This document shows, piece after piece, positions 18,252 through 27,018 of a stretch of DNA of 64,000 bases. The number at the start of each line of letters is the position of its first letter. Positions within the stretch are counted from its first letter, which is position 1. This stretch comes from Bacteroidales bacterium UBA3843 (GTDB lineage: Bacteria; Bacteroidota; Bacteroidia; Bacteroidales; Paludibacteraceae), in contig DGHR01000012.1 of assembly GCA_002392745.1 (NCBI GenBank), positions 98,313-162,312 of the forward strand, written 5' to 3'. The notes under the pieces were generated by a model. It was not told the origin of the DNA. It searched no databases and was given only the letters and a program-made list of their open reading frames with translations. The position numbers and the translations under genes were made by a program.

Positions 18252-19520
18252 TCAGTCTCTTCGGAAAATATCCCGTGTGTACACTTTGTCTTTCACGTCG
18301 TCCAGACTGCTGTCGTACCGGTTGGCAATGATGGCTTGGCTGCGGAGTTTGAACTGTGCTATATCGTTTACCACTTCGCTTCCGAAAAACGTACTCCCGT
18401 TCTCGAGCGTGGGTTCGTAGATAATCACTTGTGCACCCTTGGCTTTCACGCGTTTCATGATACCTTGGATGGACGACTGGCGGAAATTGTCGCTGTTCGA
18501 TTTCATGGTCAGACGGTATACACCGATGACGCATTGTTTCTCTTGTTTGGCATCAAACTCGCCTTTGTGATAGTAGTCATAGTATCCGGCTTTTGCCAAT
18601 ACCCGGTCGGCTATGAAATCTTTGCGCGTCCTGTTGCTCTCCACGATTGCTTCAATCAGGTTTTCCGGAACGTCTTGGTAGTTCGCCAGCAACTGTTTGG
18701 TGTCTTTTGGCAGGCAGTATCCGCCATAACCGAACGACGGGTTGTTGTAATGTGTGCCGATGCGGGGGTCCAGGCAAACGCCGTCGATAATGGCCTGCGT
18801 GTCCAGCCCTTTCATCTCTGCGTAGGTGTCTAACTCGTTGAAATAACTCACGCGCAGCGCCAGATACGTGTTGGCGAACAATTTGACCGCCTCCGCTTCC
18901 GTCAACCCCATGATACGCGTCTCGATGTCTTTTTTCTGCGCACCTTCTTGCAGCAGTGCTGCAAAACGCTTTGCGGCGTTTTCCAACTCCGGGTCGCCTG
19001 GTACGGTACCTACGATGATGCGGCTGGGGTACAGGTTGTCGTATAGTGCCTTGCTCTCACGCAGGAACTCCGGCGAGAACAGGATGCGGTCGTAGTGGTA
19101 TTTCTTGCGCACGCTTTCGGTGTAGCCGACTGGAATGGTGGATTTTATCACCATGATGGCGGTCGGGTTGACGCGCAGAACGGTTTCTATCACGTTCTCC
19201 ACGGCAGAGGTGTCGAAATAGTTGCGCTGGCTGTCATAGTTAGTCGGAGCGGCTATCACTACGTATTCCGCGGTTTTGTATGCCGCCTCGGCATCCAGAG
19301 TGGCCGTCAGGTTCAGGAATCTGTCTTGTCCTTTCTCCCTGGTCTCTTTGTCCTTTTCAAAATAGTTCTCGATGTACTCATCCTGAATGGGGGACTGGCG
19401 ACGGTTTATCATCTCCACTTTCTCGGGGAGAATATCAACGGCGGTTACCTCGTTGTGCTGGGCGAGTAGGGTGGCGATACTCAATCCTACATAGCCGGTT
19501 CCTGCTACTGCAATTTTCAT
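18252..19520 (-). CDS. ugd: UDP-glucose 6-dehydrogenase family enzyme
   Basis: A 422-residue NAD-dependent enzyme oxidising UDP-glucose (or a related UDP-sugar) to the uronic acid. The Rossmann motif is [17 protein letters not shown], followed by [17 protein letters not shown] and FSPEFLRES. The catalytic cysteine is in [14 protein letters not shown] near residue 260, and a complete C-terminal UDP-binding domain ([19 protein letters not shown]) is present. The [14 protein letters not shown] segment is the Ugd rather than WbpA/WecC form. It is second in the operon; the product can feed the uronic-acid-containing polysaccharide suggested by the kinase and WlbA genes. Confidence 0.92.
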   Translation of the reverse strand: MKIAVAGTGYVGLSIATLLAQHNEVTAVDILPEKVEMINRRQSPIQDEYIENYFEKDKETREKGQDRFLNLTATLDAEAAYKTAEYVVIAAPTNYDSQRNYFDTSAVENVIETVLRVNPTAIMVIKSTIPVGYTESVRKKYHYDRILFSPEFLRESKALYDNLYPSRIIVGTVPGDPELENAAKRFAALLQEGAQKKDIETRIMGLTEAEAVKLFANTYLALRVSYFNELDTYAEMKGLDTQAIIDGVCLDPRIGTHYNNPSFGYGGYCLPKDTKQLLANYQDVPENLIEAIVESNRTRKDFIADRVLAKAGYYDYYHKGEFDAKQEKQCVIGVYRLTMKSNSDNFRQSSIQGIMKRVKAKGAQVIIYEPTLENGSTFFGSEVVNDIAQFKLRSQAIIANRYDSSLDDVKDKVYTRDIFRRD

Positions 19521-19548
19521 CGATTTTTTGATTCTTAATTTTTAATTT

Positions 19549-20304
19549 TCAAATATGTTCTTCCACACCGCGGAAATGAACGTTCAACTCATGCAGGTGC
19601 TCCAGCAATACGCCGAGTGGCGTACCTTTGGTCATCTCGGCAAAGGCGTTCACATCCTTCGGGAAGCACTTGCCGCCATACCCGTACTTGCCGTCGGGAC
19701 CCGGGACATAGGTGTGTGTGTCGTTGATATAACCCGACAGTAGAATGCCGGTATGCACTTTCCGCCAGTCGGCACCCATTTGCTCGCAATATTCGCGGCA
19801 GGCGTTGAAATAGGTCACTTTGTAGGCGCCGAACACATTGTGCATGTATTTCGTCAATTCTGCCTCCAACGGACTCATAACGGTGAATTTTTTGCCTACG
19901 AATATCTTTGTCAGCAGTTCCTGGGCGCCTGTAAAAACCATGGTCTGCTTGTTAAAATCTTCGATAAACGTACGCTCGGTCAGAAACTCCGGCATATAGC
20001 ATACCTGATGACCTGTTTCGCGGGAGAGCCGTTCGCTCGTGCCCGGCAAAATGGTGGTACGGACAAAGACAGGCACGTCCGGCAGGTTCTTTATCAACTC
20101 TGTCATGAGGCTCAGATCCTGTGTGCCGTCTTCCTCGGTGGGTACATGAATCTGTAGGAAAGCGACATCGATGTCGCTCAAATCATCATTGTAACCTTTG
20201 TATGGGTCACTGATGTACAATTTGCATTCCGGATTGTTGTTCTCCAACCAGTTTTTCAAGGCTCCGCCTACGAAGCCGCATCCGATAATTCCAACTTTTA
20301 TCAT
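19549..20304 (-). CDS. Short UDP-glucose/GDP-mannose dehydrogenase-like protein lacking the C-terminal domain
   Basis: A 251-residue protein with the first two domains of the UDP-sugar dehydrogenase family: Rossmann start KVGIIGCGFVGGALKNWL, TTILPGTSERL, and the central helical domain containing the catalytic cysteine motif GYGGKCFPKDVNAF near residue 215. Family members usually have about 400-450 residues; the whole C-terminal UDP-binding domain is absent. There is no frameshift remnant downstream, since ugd starts only 28 bp later. The active-site Cys and Lys are kept, so it may be an active or regulatory paralogue. It is the first gene of the polysaccharide operon, about 90 nt from a strong promoter. 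Confidence 0.8.
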   Translation of the reverse strand: MIKVGIIGCGFVGGALKNWLENNNPECKLYISDPYKGYNDDLSDIDVAFLQIHVPTEEDGTQDLSLMTELIKNLPDVPVFVRTTILPGTSERLSRETGHQVCYMPEFLTERTFIEDFNKQTMVFTGAQELLTKIFVGKKFTVMSPLEAELTKYMHNVFGAYKVTYFNACREYCEQMGADWRKVHTGILLSGYINDTHTYVPGPDGKYGYGGKCFPKDVNAFAEMTKGTPLGVLLEHLHELNVHFRGVEEHI

Positions 20305-20394
20305 GATATCTTATAGTGGTTTTTATGTATTTTAGTCGTTGTATTTCCTCGCCTGTATGGGGGATGACAGGGTTGGGCGGTACAAAAAAGCCTA

Positions 20395-20425
20395 CAAAGG
20401 TACAACATTATTCTCACATACGCAA
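20395..20425 (-). promoter_or_regulatory. Promoter of the leftward polysaccharide operon
   Basis: On the minus strand TTG (20425-20423) is followed by 20 bases and TACCTTTG (20402-20395). This is an exact match to the Bacteroidetes housekeeping form TTG-N19-20-TAnnTTTG. It predicts a 5' leader of about 80-85 nt before the ATG at 20304. I saw no inverted repeats flanking it that would suggest an invertible capsule promoter. Confidence 0.8.
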
Positions 20426-20494
20426 GTGCGCGCGGAATTTTTTGTAAAAAAAGATTTTTTTTGCTCTTTTTCTTCCCTCAAAATGTGGTTTGAT

Positions 20495-20520
20495 TATGTA
20501 TATATACTATGTATATATAC
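20495..20520. repeat. 13-bp tandem repeat TATGTATATATAC x2
   Basis: Two perfect adjacent 13-bp copies (20495-20507, 20508-20520), followed by a partial copy (GTATGTAC). It is in the divergent intergenic region between the polysaccharide operon and the DUF2723 gene and is very AT-rich. The 20305-20770 gap otherwise holds the two promoters and the 11-bp array. Confidence 0.85.
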
Positions 20521-20553
20521 AGTGTATGTACAAGGGATTCGGATGCTGGATTT

Positions 20554-20608
20554 AGTGCGTCGTTAGTGCGTGATAAGTGTGTTATAAGTGCGCGATAAGT
20601 GTGTTATT
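20554..20608. repeat. Five tandem 11-bp repeats (AGTGCGTGATA-type) upstream of DUF2723 gene
   Basis: Five consecutive 11-bp units start at 20554, 20565, 20576, 20587 and 20598, all beginning AGTG(C/T)G; units 2 and 4 (AGTGCGYGATA) and 3 and 5 (AGTGTGTTATW) form near-identical pairs. The array ends 36 bp before the -33 element of the rightward promoter. Helically phased units fit an operator array or a curved-DNA element. Confidence 0.85.
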
Positions 20609-20644
20609 ATTGAAGTTATTAGCGAAGCGGACTGAAATAATTAC

Positions 20645-20675
20645 TTGCATATGTCAACTTTTTTTACTACCTTTG
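20645..20675 (+). promoter_or_regulatory. Promoter of the DUF2723 gene
   Basis: TTG at 20645-20647 and TACCTTTG at 20668-20675, 20 bases apart. The predicted leader is about 90 nt and contains GCCGATTTTGCC and a run of AAACAACAATAAACA just before the ATG, a typical A-rich Bacteroidetes translation start region without a Shine-Dalgarno site. Confidence 0.8.
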
Positions 20676-20770
20676 CGCCGATTTTGCCTAAATTTGGCCG
20701 AATTTGCTGAAATACTGGTCCTCTAGGCCGCTAGTCAACTATAACACCAAACTAAAAACAACAATAAACA

Positions 20771-23700
20771 ATGAAAAAATTCAAACTCTGGAATACGCTC
20801 TGCGGATGGCTTGTTTTTGCCGTTGCTGCAGCTACGTATCTCCTGACAATGGAACCCACTGCTTCTTTCTGGGATTGCGGTGAGTTCATCTCCAGTGCTT
20901 GGAAACTGGATGTAGGTCACCCGCCCGGAGCACCTTTCTTCATGCTCATGGGCCATTTCTTTAGTCTTTTCGCTTCGGATACAGCGCATGTGGCGATGTG
21001 CGTCAATGCCCTCTCGGCGTTGGCAAGCGCATTCACTATCCTGTTCCTCTTCTGGACCATTACAGCGCTGGCGAAGAAGTTGATGGTATCGTCGGCATCG
21101 GAACCGATGCAGCTCTGGAAGGGAATCGCCATTCTTGGAGCTGGCGCGGTCGGAGCGCTTGCCTATACGTTCTCCGATACGTTCTGGTTCTCCGCTGTCG
21201 AGGGAGAGGTATATGCCTCTTCGTCGCTCTTCACGGCTGTCGTCTTCTGGCTAATCCTCAAATGGGATGAGCATGCCGACGAAGAGGGGAGCGACCGCTG
21301 GCTGATTGCTATTGCCTACCTCATGGGACTCTCCATCGGTGTGCACTTGTTGAACCTGCTGACGATTCCGGCTATCGGACTGGTGTACTATTTCCGCCGT
21401 TACGACTTCTCATGGAAGGGGCTTGTGTATGCTTTCCTGGCTTCATGCGCCATCCTGTTGGTAATCCTTTATGGTATTATCCCGGGCTTCCCTACAGTGG
21501 CCGGATGGTTCGAACTCCTGTTCGTCAACGCGCTGGGAATGCCCTTCAATACGGGCCTCGCGGTCTATATAGTACTCGCTATTGCAGCCTTGGTATGGGC
21601 TATCGTAGAGACCAACAGCGACACCTCTAAAACCCGCATTGCGATTGCTTGCACGCTGGCTTTTGCGCTTAGCGGAGCGGCTTTCCTCTTCGAGCAATGG
21701 TGGATTGGCTTGTTGCTCTCTGCCGGATTGCTGGCGCTCCTCTTGTTCAAGAGCGACCTCATTCCTGCGCGCTGGCTCAATACCGCAACGCTCATGATTA
21801 CGGTTATCCTCATCGGCTATAGTTCATACGCTGCATTGGTCATTCGTTCCAGTGCCGACACGCCGATGGACCAGAACTCGCCGGATAATGTCTTCTCGCT
21901 CAAATACTACCTCAACCGTGAGCAGTATGGCGACAGACCTTTGTTCTACGGCCAGGCTTACAATGCGCCCGTCGAACTGCGTATCGAGGGGAATATGTGC
22001 GTACCCGTTGAAAAACAGGGACACGCGCAATATGCACCGGCACCCGAAGTGGAGGGCGAGAAAGACCATTATGTCATCACGGGCTACAAGACTAATTATG
22101 TCTTCATGAAGCAGTTCTGCATGCTCTTCCCGCGTATGTACTCGTCCCAGGGAAGTCATGTCCAGGCATACAAAGAGTGGGCGGATGTCAAGGGCAAACG
22201 AATCCGTTATGATTACTGCGGACAGCAGAAAACGGAGTACTGTCCTACCTTTGTGGAGAACCTCAGGTTCTTCTTCCGCTACCAGGTTAACTTCATGTAC
22301 TGGCGCTATTTCATGTGGAATTTCGTGGGACGCCAGAACGACCTGCAGTCCTACGGAGATATTACCAAAGGCAACTGGATTTCCGGTATTCCGTTCATTG
22401 ATAATGCGATGCTCGGCGACCAGTCTTTGCTGCCTGCGGAACTCAAGGAAAACAAGGGACACAACGTCTATTATTTCCTGCCGCTTCTGCTGGGTCTCAT
22501 CGGTATTGTTTGGCAATGCTCCAAACGCGATAAGGACGGTAATGCAACGGGCTGGAAGAGTTTCACTCTTACATTCCTGCTTTTCTTCCTTACGGGTTTG
22601 GCAATCGTCATGTATCTCAACCAGACACCTTATCAGCCGCGCGAGCGTGACTACGCGTACGCAGGTTCCTTCTATGCGTTCTGTATATGGATTGGCCTTG
22701 GCGTGCTCGCTCTCATCGATTGGATCAATAGTGCTCTGAAGAGCGAAAATGGAAAAGCTGTTGTGGCGGTTTGCGCAAGCATCCTTTGCCTCCTCGTTCC
22801 GGCTCAAATGGCTTCCCAGAACTGGGATGACCACGACCGCTCTGACCGCTACTCATGCCGTGATTTCGGGGCTAACTACCTCAAGTCGTGCGAGGACAAT
22901 GCAATCCTCTTCTCCAACGGCGATAACGATACCTTCCCCTTGTGGTACAACCAGGAGGTCGAGGGAGTGGGAACAGACAAGCGCGTTTGCAACCTCTCAT
23001 ACCTCCAGACCGATTGGTATATCTCGCAAATGAAGCGTCCGTATTATGAGTCCGAAGCGCTGCCAATCTCTTGGGAGTACAAGGATTTCATGCCCGGCAA
23101 GAACGAGATTGCGCGTGTGGACAACCGTCTGGGACAACCCGTCTCGGTTGAAAAAGCGTTCAATTTCCTCCGTTCCGAAGACCCGCGTACCAAGACGCGC
23201 GAAGGAGACAATTATCTCCCGTCCGACCAACTCTATGTCGAGACGCCGTCCGGCGAACAGATGCTCTTCCGCAAGAAGCGTATGTACACCCGTTCCGAGA
23301 TGATGATTATGGAGATGCTCGAGCAAAATGACTTCAAGCGCCCGATGTATTTCTGTGCAACGGTCGGAAACGACTACTATCTGGGACTCGAGCCATGGAT
23401 GGAACTCACGGGACTGGCTTACCGCATTACGCCTACTCGCAGTGTTGACGGGCAGCCGCGCGTCAACAGCGAACAGATGTATGAGAACATGATGCATAAG
23501 TTCGCGTATGGTAATATGAATAAACCCGGTATATACATCGACGAGAACTTGATGCGCATGTGTCGGACCCATCGTATGATGTTTGCCCAGTTGGCGGAAC
23601 AGCTCCTGCGCGAACGTCAGAACGACAAAGCGTTGGAGGTGCTCGACTATGCTGAAGAGCAACTTCCGGGGTATAATATCCCGTACGACTATACCTCGGC

Positions 23701-23953
23701 TTCCATGGCGTCCATGTATTTCCTCCTCGGAGAGAATGAAAAGGCGGTCGCTATCATGGATAACGTGGCGCAGACATGTGTCGAATACTTGCGTTTTGCC
23801 CAGACACTCAACCGCCGCCAGCGCGAAGTGATGGAGTCTACTGTAGGACGTGAAGCGGCTATCTTGAGCTATGTTCTCCAGACCTGCGAACGCAATGGTC
23901 AGAACGAACTGGTGGATAAATACTACGGCGACTATGCCGCTTATGTCAAATGA
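20771..23953 (+). CDS. DUF2723 polytopic membrane protein, protein O-mannosyltransferase-like
   Basis: A 1060-residue protein of the DUF2723 (PF11028) family, strongly conserved in Bacteroidetes. It opens with a membrane helix, then LTMEPTASFWDCGEFISSAWKLDVGHPPGAPFFMLMGHFFSL, the family's acidic loop that resembles GT-C glycosyltransferases. About 12 or more membrane spans follow in the first 660 residues. A soluble C-terminal part with SNGDNDTFPLWYNQE and TPYQPRERDYAYAGSFYAF nearby ends in a TPR-like segment (residues 935-1000). The vertebrate homologue TMEM260 is an O-mannosyltransferase, so a role in glycosylating exported proteins is plausible but inferred. It has its own promoter. Confidence 0.88.
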   Translation: MKKFKLWNTLCGWLVFAVAAATYLLTMEPTASFWDCGEFISSAWKLDVGHPPGAPFFMLMGHFFSLFASDTAHVAMCVNALSALASAFTILFLFWTITALAKKLMVSSASEPMQLWKGIAILGAGAVGALAYTFSDTFWFSAVEGEVYASSSLFTAVVFWLILKWDEHADEEGSDRWLIAIAYLMGLSIGVHLLNLLTIPAIGLVYYFRRYDFSWKGLVYAFLASCAILLVILYGIIPGFPTVAGWFELLFVNALGMPFNTGLAVYIVLAIAALVWAIVETNSDTSKTRIAIACTLAFALSGAAFLFEQWWIGLLLSAGLLALLLFKSDLIPARWLNTATLMITVILIGYSSYAALVIRSSADTPMDQNSPDNVFSLKYYLNREQYGDRPLFYGQAYNAPVELRIEGNMCVPVEKQGHAQYAPAPEVEGEKDHYVITGYKTNYVFMKQFCMLFPRMYSSQGSHVQAYKEWADVKGKRIRYDYCGQQKTEYCPTFVENLRFFFRYQVNFMYWRYFMWNFVGRQNDLQSYGDITKGNWISGIPFIDNAMLGDQSLLPAELKENKGHNVYYFLPLLLGLIGIVWQCSKRDKDGNATGWKSFTLTFLLFFLTGLAIVMYLNQTPYQPRERDYAYAGSFYAFCIWIGLGVLALIDWINSALKSENGKAVVAVCASILCLLVPAQMASQNWDDHDRSDRYSCRDFGANYLKSCEDNAILFSNGDNDTFPLWYNQEVEGVGTDKRVCNLSYLQTDWYISQMKRPYYESEALPISWEYKDFMPGKNEIARVDNRLGQPVSVEKAFNFLRSEDPRTKTREGDNYLPSDQLYVETPSGEQMLFRKKRMYTRSEMMIMEMLEQNDFKRPMYFCATVGNDYYLGLEPWMELTGLAYRITPTRSVDGQPRVNSEQMYENMMHKFAYGNMNKPGIYIDENLMRMCRTHRMMFAQLAEQLLRERQNDKALEVLDYAEEQLPGYNIPYDYTSASMASMYFLLGENEKAVAIMDNVAQTCVEYLRFAQTLNRRQREVMESTVGREAAILSYVLQTCERNGQNELVDKYYGDYAAYVK

Positions 23954-23968
23954 CAAATAACTAAATGT

Positions 23969-24009
23969 CTCTCCCTGCCTCCTCTCCTTTCAGAGGGGGT
24001 AGGGGTAGG
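23969..24009. repeat. Dispersed palindromic element (CTCTCC...GGGGTAGG type), intergenic copy
   Basis: A pyrimidine-rich arm CTCCTCTCCTTTCAGAGGGGGTAGG folds on itself. The same design (CT-rich arm, short loop, AGGG/GGGG arm, GGGGTNGG end) occurs at least nine times in the window, both between and inside genes (see 24315-24346). Confidence 0.75.
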
Positions 24010-24031
24010 CCGATAAATCACAAATTACTAA

Positions 24032-25336
24032 ATGACAAATATACCAAAAATCCCTGTCTTGCTGCTTACCGGTTATCTCGGAAGCGGCAAGACAACCCTT
24101 CTCAACCGTATCCTGACCAATAACCGCGGAATCCGTTTCGCCGTTATTGTCAATGATATCGGAGAAGTGAATATCGACGCCTCGCTTATACAGCAGGGCG
24201 GAGTAGTCTCGCAGAACGACGATTCGCTCGTCGCCCTCCAGAACGGTTGTATCTGCTGTACCTTGCAGACCGACCTCATTCAACAGATTCATAACTTGAT
24301 TGCTATGAAACAGTCTCCCTCCCTTGAGGGAAAGGACGGGGAGAGGTTCTTTGACTACATCGTCATTGAGGCTTCCGGTATCTGCGAGCCGGGCCCTATT
24401 GCACAAACGCTGTGCTCATACCCCCAGATGGTGCCTATGTTTGCTCAGGACGGAATACCTGTTTTGGATTGTATCTGCTCTGTCGTGGATGCACTCCGTA
24501 TCAGGGATGAGTTCTTGGACAAACTGAATGGCCAAATGGTGGATGGCCATATCGTAAACAAAGAAAACGACCTTGCTGCACTCGTTACGGAGCAGATTGA
24601 GTTCTGCAATATTATTCTGTTGAACAAGGCCTCCGAAGTGAGCGAAGAAGAGTTGGAGCACGTAAAAGCGATTGTTCGCGCTATTCAGCCCGCCGCCGAA
24701 ATCATAGAAACGAACTTCTGTGATGTGCCGTTTGAGAAGATTCTCAACACCGGTATGTTCGATTTTGACCGTACTGCAACTTCTGCGGCATGGATTCAGG
24801 AAGTGGAGGACGCATCTCATCATCACGACCACGATGACGACGATGACGATGATGACGATGACCATGAGCATGAACACGACCATGAGCATGAACACGAGCA
24901 TGAGCATGAACATGAACACGGCCATCATCATCACCACGACCATGAGCACGGAGGACATGACCATCTGGCGGAATACGGTATCGAGACTTTTGTCTATTAT
25001 GCACGTCGGCCGTTTGATTTGGGGATGTTCGATGAGTTTGTCGCAGCGCATTGGCCGAAGAATGTCATCCGCTGCAAAGGAATGTGCTATTTTGCCGAGG
25101 AGTTCGACATGTGCTATCTCTTTGAGCAGGCGGGACGACAGTTCAATCTGCGCAAAGCCGGCGAGTGGTTTGCTACTATGCCGAAGGAGGAACTGATGCA
25201 ACTCATGGCGCAGGACAAGCAGCTCCAACACGATTGGGACGAACAATACGGCGACCGTATGCAGAAGCTTGTTTTCATCGGACAGCACCTTGATAAAAAA
25301 GCCCTGACCGATGCACTGGACAACTGCCTCCAGTAA
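24032..25336 (+). CDS. COG0523 (CobW/ZNG-like) G3E GTPase metallochaperone with His/Asp-rich insert
   Basis: A 434-residue GTPase expected to deliver Zn or another metal to client proteins. The P-loop is LTGYLGSGKTTLLNRIL, the metal-binding CxCC motif is NGCICCTLQTDL near residue 72, and the G4-like motif is LLNKASEVSEEE. A CobW C-terminal domain is present (residues 320-434). Between the domains (residues 262-305) lies a run of ten Asp followed by alternating His-Glu and poly-His, a likely metal store. A small palindromic element encodes an in-frame SPSLEGKDGERF insertion near residue 96. It follows the DUF2723 gene by 78 bp and precedes the thioesterase gene by 36 bp. Confidence 0.92.
   Translation: MTNIPKIPVLLLTGYLGSGKTTLLNRILTNNRGIRFAVIVNDIGEVNIDASLIQQGGVVSQNDDSLVALQNGCICCTLQTDLIQQIHNLIAMKQSPSLEGKDGERFFDYIVIEASGICEPGPIAQTLCSYPQMVPMFAQDGIPVLDCICSVVDALRIRDEFLDKLNGQMVDGHIVNKENDLAALVTEQIEFCNIILLNKASEVSEEELEHVKAIVRAIQPAAEIIETNFCDVPFEKILNTGMFDFDRTATSAAWIQEVEDASHHHDHDDDDDDDDDDHEHEHDHEHEHEHEHEHEHGHHHHHDHEHGGHDHLAEYGIETFVYYARRPFDLGMFDEFVAAHWPKNVIRCKGMCYFAEEFDMCYLFEQAGRQFNLRKAGEWFATMPKEELMQLMAQDKQLQHDWDEQYGDRMQKLVFIGQHLDKKALTDALDNCLQ
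24315..24346. repeat. Palindromic element inserted in frame in the COG0523 gene
   Basis: The DNA CTCCCTCCCTTGAGGGAAAG, followed by GACGGGGAGAGG, is a stem-loop of the dispersed CT/GGGG element family and is translated as SPSLEGKDGER. A second copy in the FprA gene (56187-56218) is read in the same frame and orientation as SSLEGKGGEK. Confidence 0.85.
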
Positions 25337-25372
25337 GAATATTCATTATTAGTTATTCATTACTGATTAATC

Positions 25373-25876
25373 GTGAAACGCATAAACAATCCTTGGCTCT
25401 CCATGCGGGAATACAACTGCTACGGCTGTTGTCCCACCAACCCTATCGGCACGCAGATGCGCTTTTTTGAGGATGGAGATGACATCGTTTCTATCTGGCG
25501 GCCTACCCAGAACCACCAGTCGTGGATCAACACCCTGCATGGCGGTATACAAGCCGTCTTGTTGGACGAGGTTTGCGGATGGGTGGTCTTCCATAAACTG
25601 CAGACGGCGGGGGTCACGGCTAAAATGGAGATGCGCTACCATAAGCCCGTCTCCACGTTGCAGGACCATATACGCCTGCGCGCGTTCCTTAAAGAGATGC
25701 GGCGCAATATAGCTATTGTGCAGGGCGAGATATACAGTGCGGAGGGCGAACTCCTCTGCGAGTGTGTCTGCACTTATTTCACGTTCCCGCAGGACAAGGC
25801 GAAAGCCGAGATGGGCTATCTGCCAAGCACAACCGAAGAAAAAGACTACACATGGCAGGAAGCATTGAATTTATAG
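25373..25876 (+). CDS. PaaI-type hotdog-fold thioesterase
   Basis: A 167-residue protein with a GTG start. The hotdog core is visible as HGGIQAVLLDEVCGWVVF near residue 56 (the HGG-x-x-D/E catalytic motif of the PaaI/4-hydroxybenzoyl-CoA thioesterase group), followed by TAKMEMRYHKPV and VQGEIYSAEGELLCECVCTYF. An N-terminal NCYGCCPTNPIGTQMRF segment carries Cys residues typical of this subgroup. It probably hydrolyses an acyl-CoA; the substrate is unknown. It overlaps the next gene by 25 bp, suggesting translational coupling. Confidence 0.88.
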   Translation: MKRINNPWLSMREYNCYGCCPTNPIGTQMRFFEDGDDIVSIWRPTQNHQSWINTLHGGIQAVLLDEVCGWVVFHKLQTAGVTAKMEMRYHKPVSTLQDHIRLRAFLKEMRRNIAIVQGEIYSAEGELLCECVCTYFTFPQDKAKAEMGYLPSTTEEKDYTWQEALNL

Positions 25877-27018
25877 ACCGTAGCGGTTCCGACTGCTATA
25901 AATGGGATTCCGACGAGGCGAAAGGTACCTTGCCGTTGTGGGTTGCTGACATGGATTTCCGTGCCGCACAACCGATTATTGACGCGATGCAACGCCGTTT
26001 GGACCATGGTGTGTTCGGCTATTCCATTGTGCCGCAGGCCAATTACGATGCGGTGGCGTCTTGGTTCAGCCGCCGCCACGGATGGAGCGGCATTAGTCGC
26101 GACAACCTCTTGTATACCACGGCCGTGGTGCCTGCTATTGCGGCTATTTTCCGCGCCCTGCAGACGCGTAAGAACAACTGTGAGCCTTTGCGTGTCCTTA
26201 CTTTCACGCCTGCCTACAATTGTTTCTTTGCCTGTATCGAGAATATGGGATGCACGCTTGTCCCTTCGCCGCTTGTAGTCCGTGATAACCGCTACGGGAT
26301 AGATTGGGACGATCTGGAGCAAAAGGCTTCGGATGCGGATGTATTCCTGCTTTGCAACCCGCACAACCCGACGGGGAGGGTGTGGAGCAGGGACGAATTG
26401 GAGCATATGGCGGATATCATGCGCCGCAAGCATCTGTTTGTGCTCTCCGACGAGATTCACTGCGAGTTCGCTTTCCCCGGACACGCATATACGCCGTTTG
26501 CCACGCTGGCGCATGACGACGCTGACTACTGCGTATGTATGTCGGCGAGCAAGGCGTTCAATATTGCAGGACTGCTCTGTGCTACTATCTTTGTGCCAAA
26601 CCCTGAACTGCATGAGCAAATCAACCATGCGCTCGAGGTGCACGAGGTCAACGGACTCAACCCCTTCGGGCTGGTGGCGCAAGTGGCGGCTTACAATGAA
26701 TGTGCGGATTGGTTGGACGACCTCAACGGCTATATATACGCTAATTTCTGCTTCCTGAGGGATTTTCTCGACGGGCACTTGCCTATGCTGAAACTCCATG
26801 AAACGGAGGGAACCTACTTGGCGTGGGTGAATATATCCGCACTCGGGATGACTTCACGGCACTTCTGCGAACAACTGGCCCGGAACGCACGCGTATTGCT
26901 CAATCCGTCCGAGATGTATGGCGGAGAAGGCTATGTGCGTATCAACTTGGCTACCTCACGCGAGGTCTTGGCTGAAGCCTTGCAAAGAATGAAGGAGTAT
27001 ATTGATTCGGTTATTTGA
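25852..27018 (+). CDS. patB: PatB/MalY-family PLP-dependent C-S lyase (cystathionine beta-lyase)
   Basis: A 388-residue class I/II aminotransferase-fold enzyme expected to cleave cystathionine or cysteine conjugates. Diagnostic features are PLWVADMDFRAAQPI near residue 28, HGVFGYS, LLCNPHNPTGRVWSRDEL (cofactor contact), VLSDEIHCEFAF, and the Schiff-base lysine in SASKAFNIAGL. The C-terminus has YVRINLATSREVLAEAL with the substrate Arg. The start chosen is the ATG giving MAGSIEFIDRSGS; an upstream in-frame start lies inside the thioesterase gene. The 3' end overlaps the convergent methyltransferase gene by 8 bp. Confidence 0.9.
   Translation: MAGSIEFIDRSGSDCYKWDSDEAKGTLPLWVADMDFRAAQPIIDAMQRRLDHGVFGYSIVPQANYDAVASWFSRRHGWSGISRDNLLYTTAVVPAIAAIFRALQTRKNNCEPLRVLTFTPAYNCFFACIENMGCTLVPSPLVVRDNRYGIDWDDLEQKASDADVFLLCNPHNPTGRVWSRDELEHMADIMRRKHLFVLSDEIHCEFAFPGHAYTPFATLAHDDADYCVCMSASKAFNIAGLLCATIFVPNPELHEQINHALEVHEVNGLNPFGLVAQVAAYNECADWLDDLNGYIYANFCFLRDFLDGHLPMLKLHETEGTYLAWVNISALGMTSRHFCEQLARNARVLLNPSEMYGGEGYVRINLATSREVLAEALQRMKEYIDSVI

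Noticed and set aside
20305..20770. Invertible capsule promoter
   Set aside because: The divergent region has only direct repeats; no inverted repeat pair flanks the operon promoter and no invertase gene is nearby.
21824..22834. Long antisense frames (300 or more codons) inside the DUF2723, FprA, Wzc, beta-helix and other genes
   Set aside because: They are mirror frames of GC-rich, codon-biased genes; no motifs, and the sense frames carry clear family signatures.
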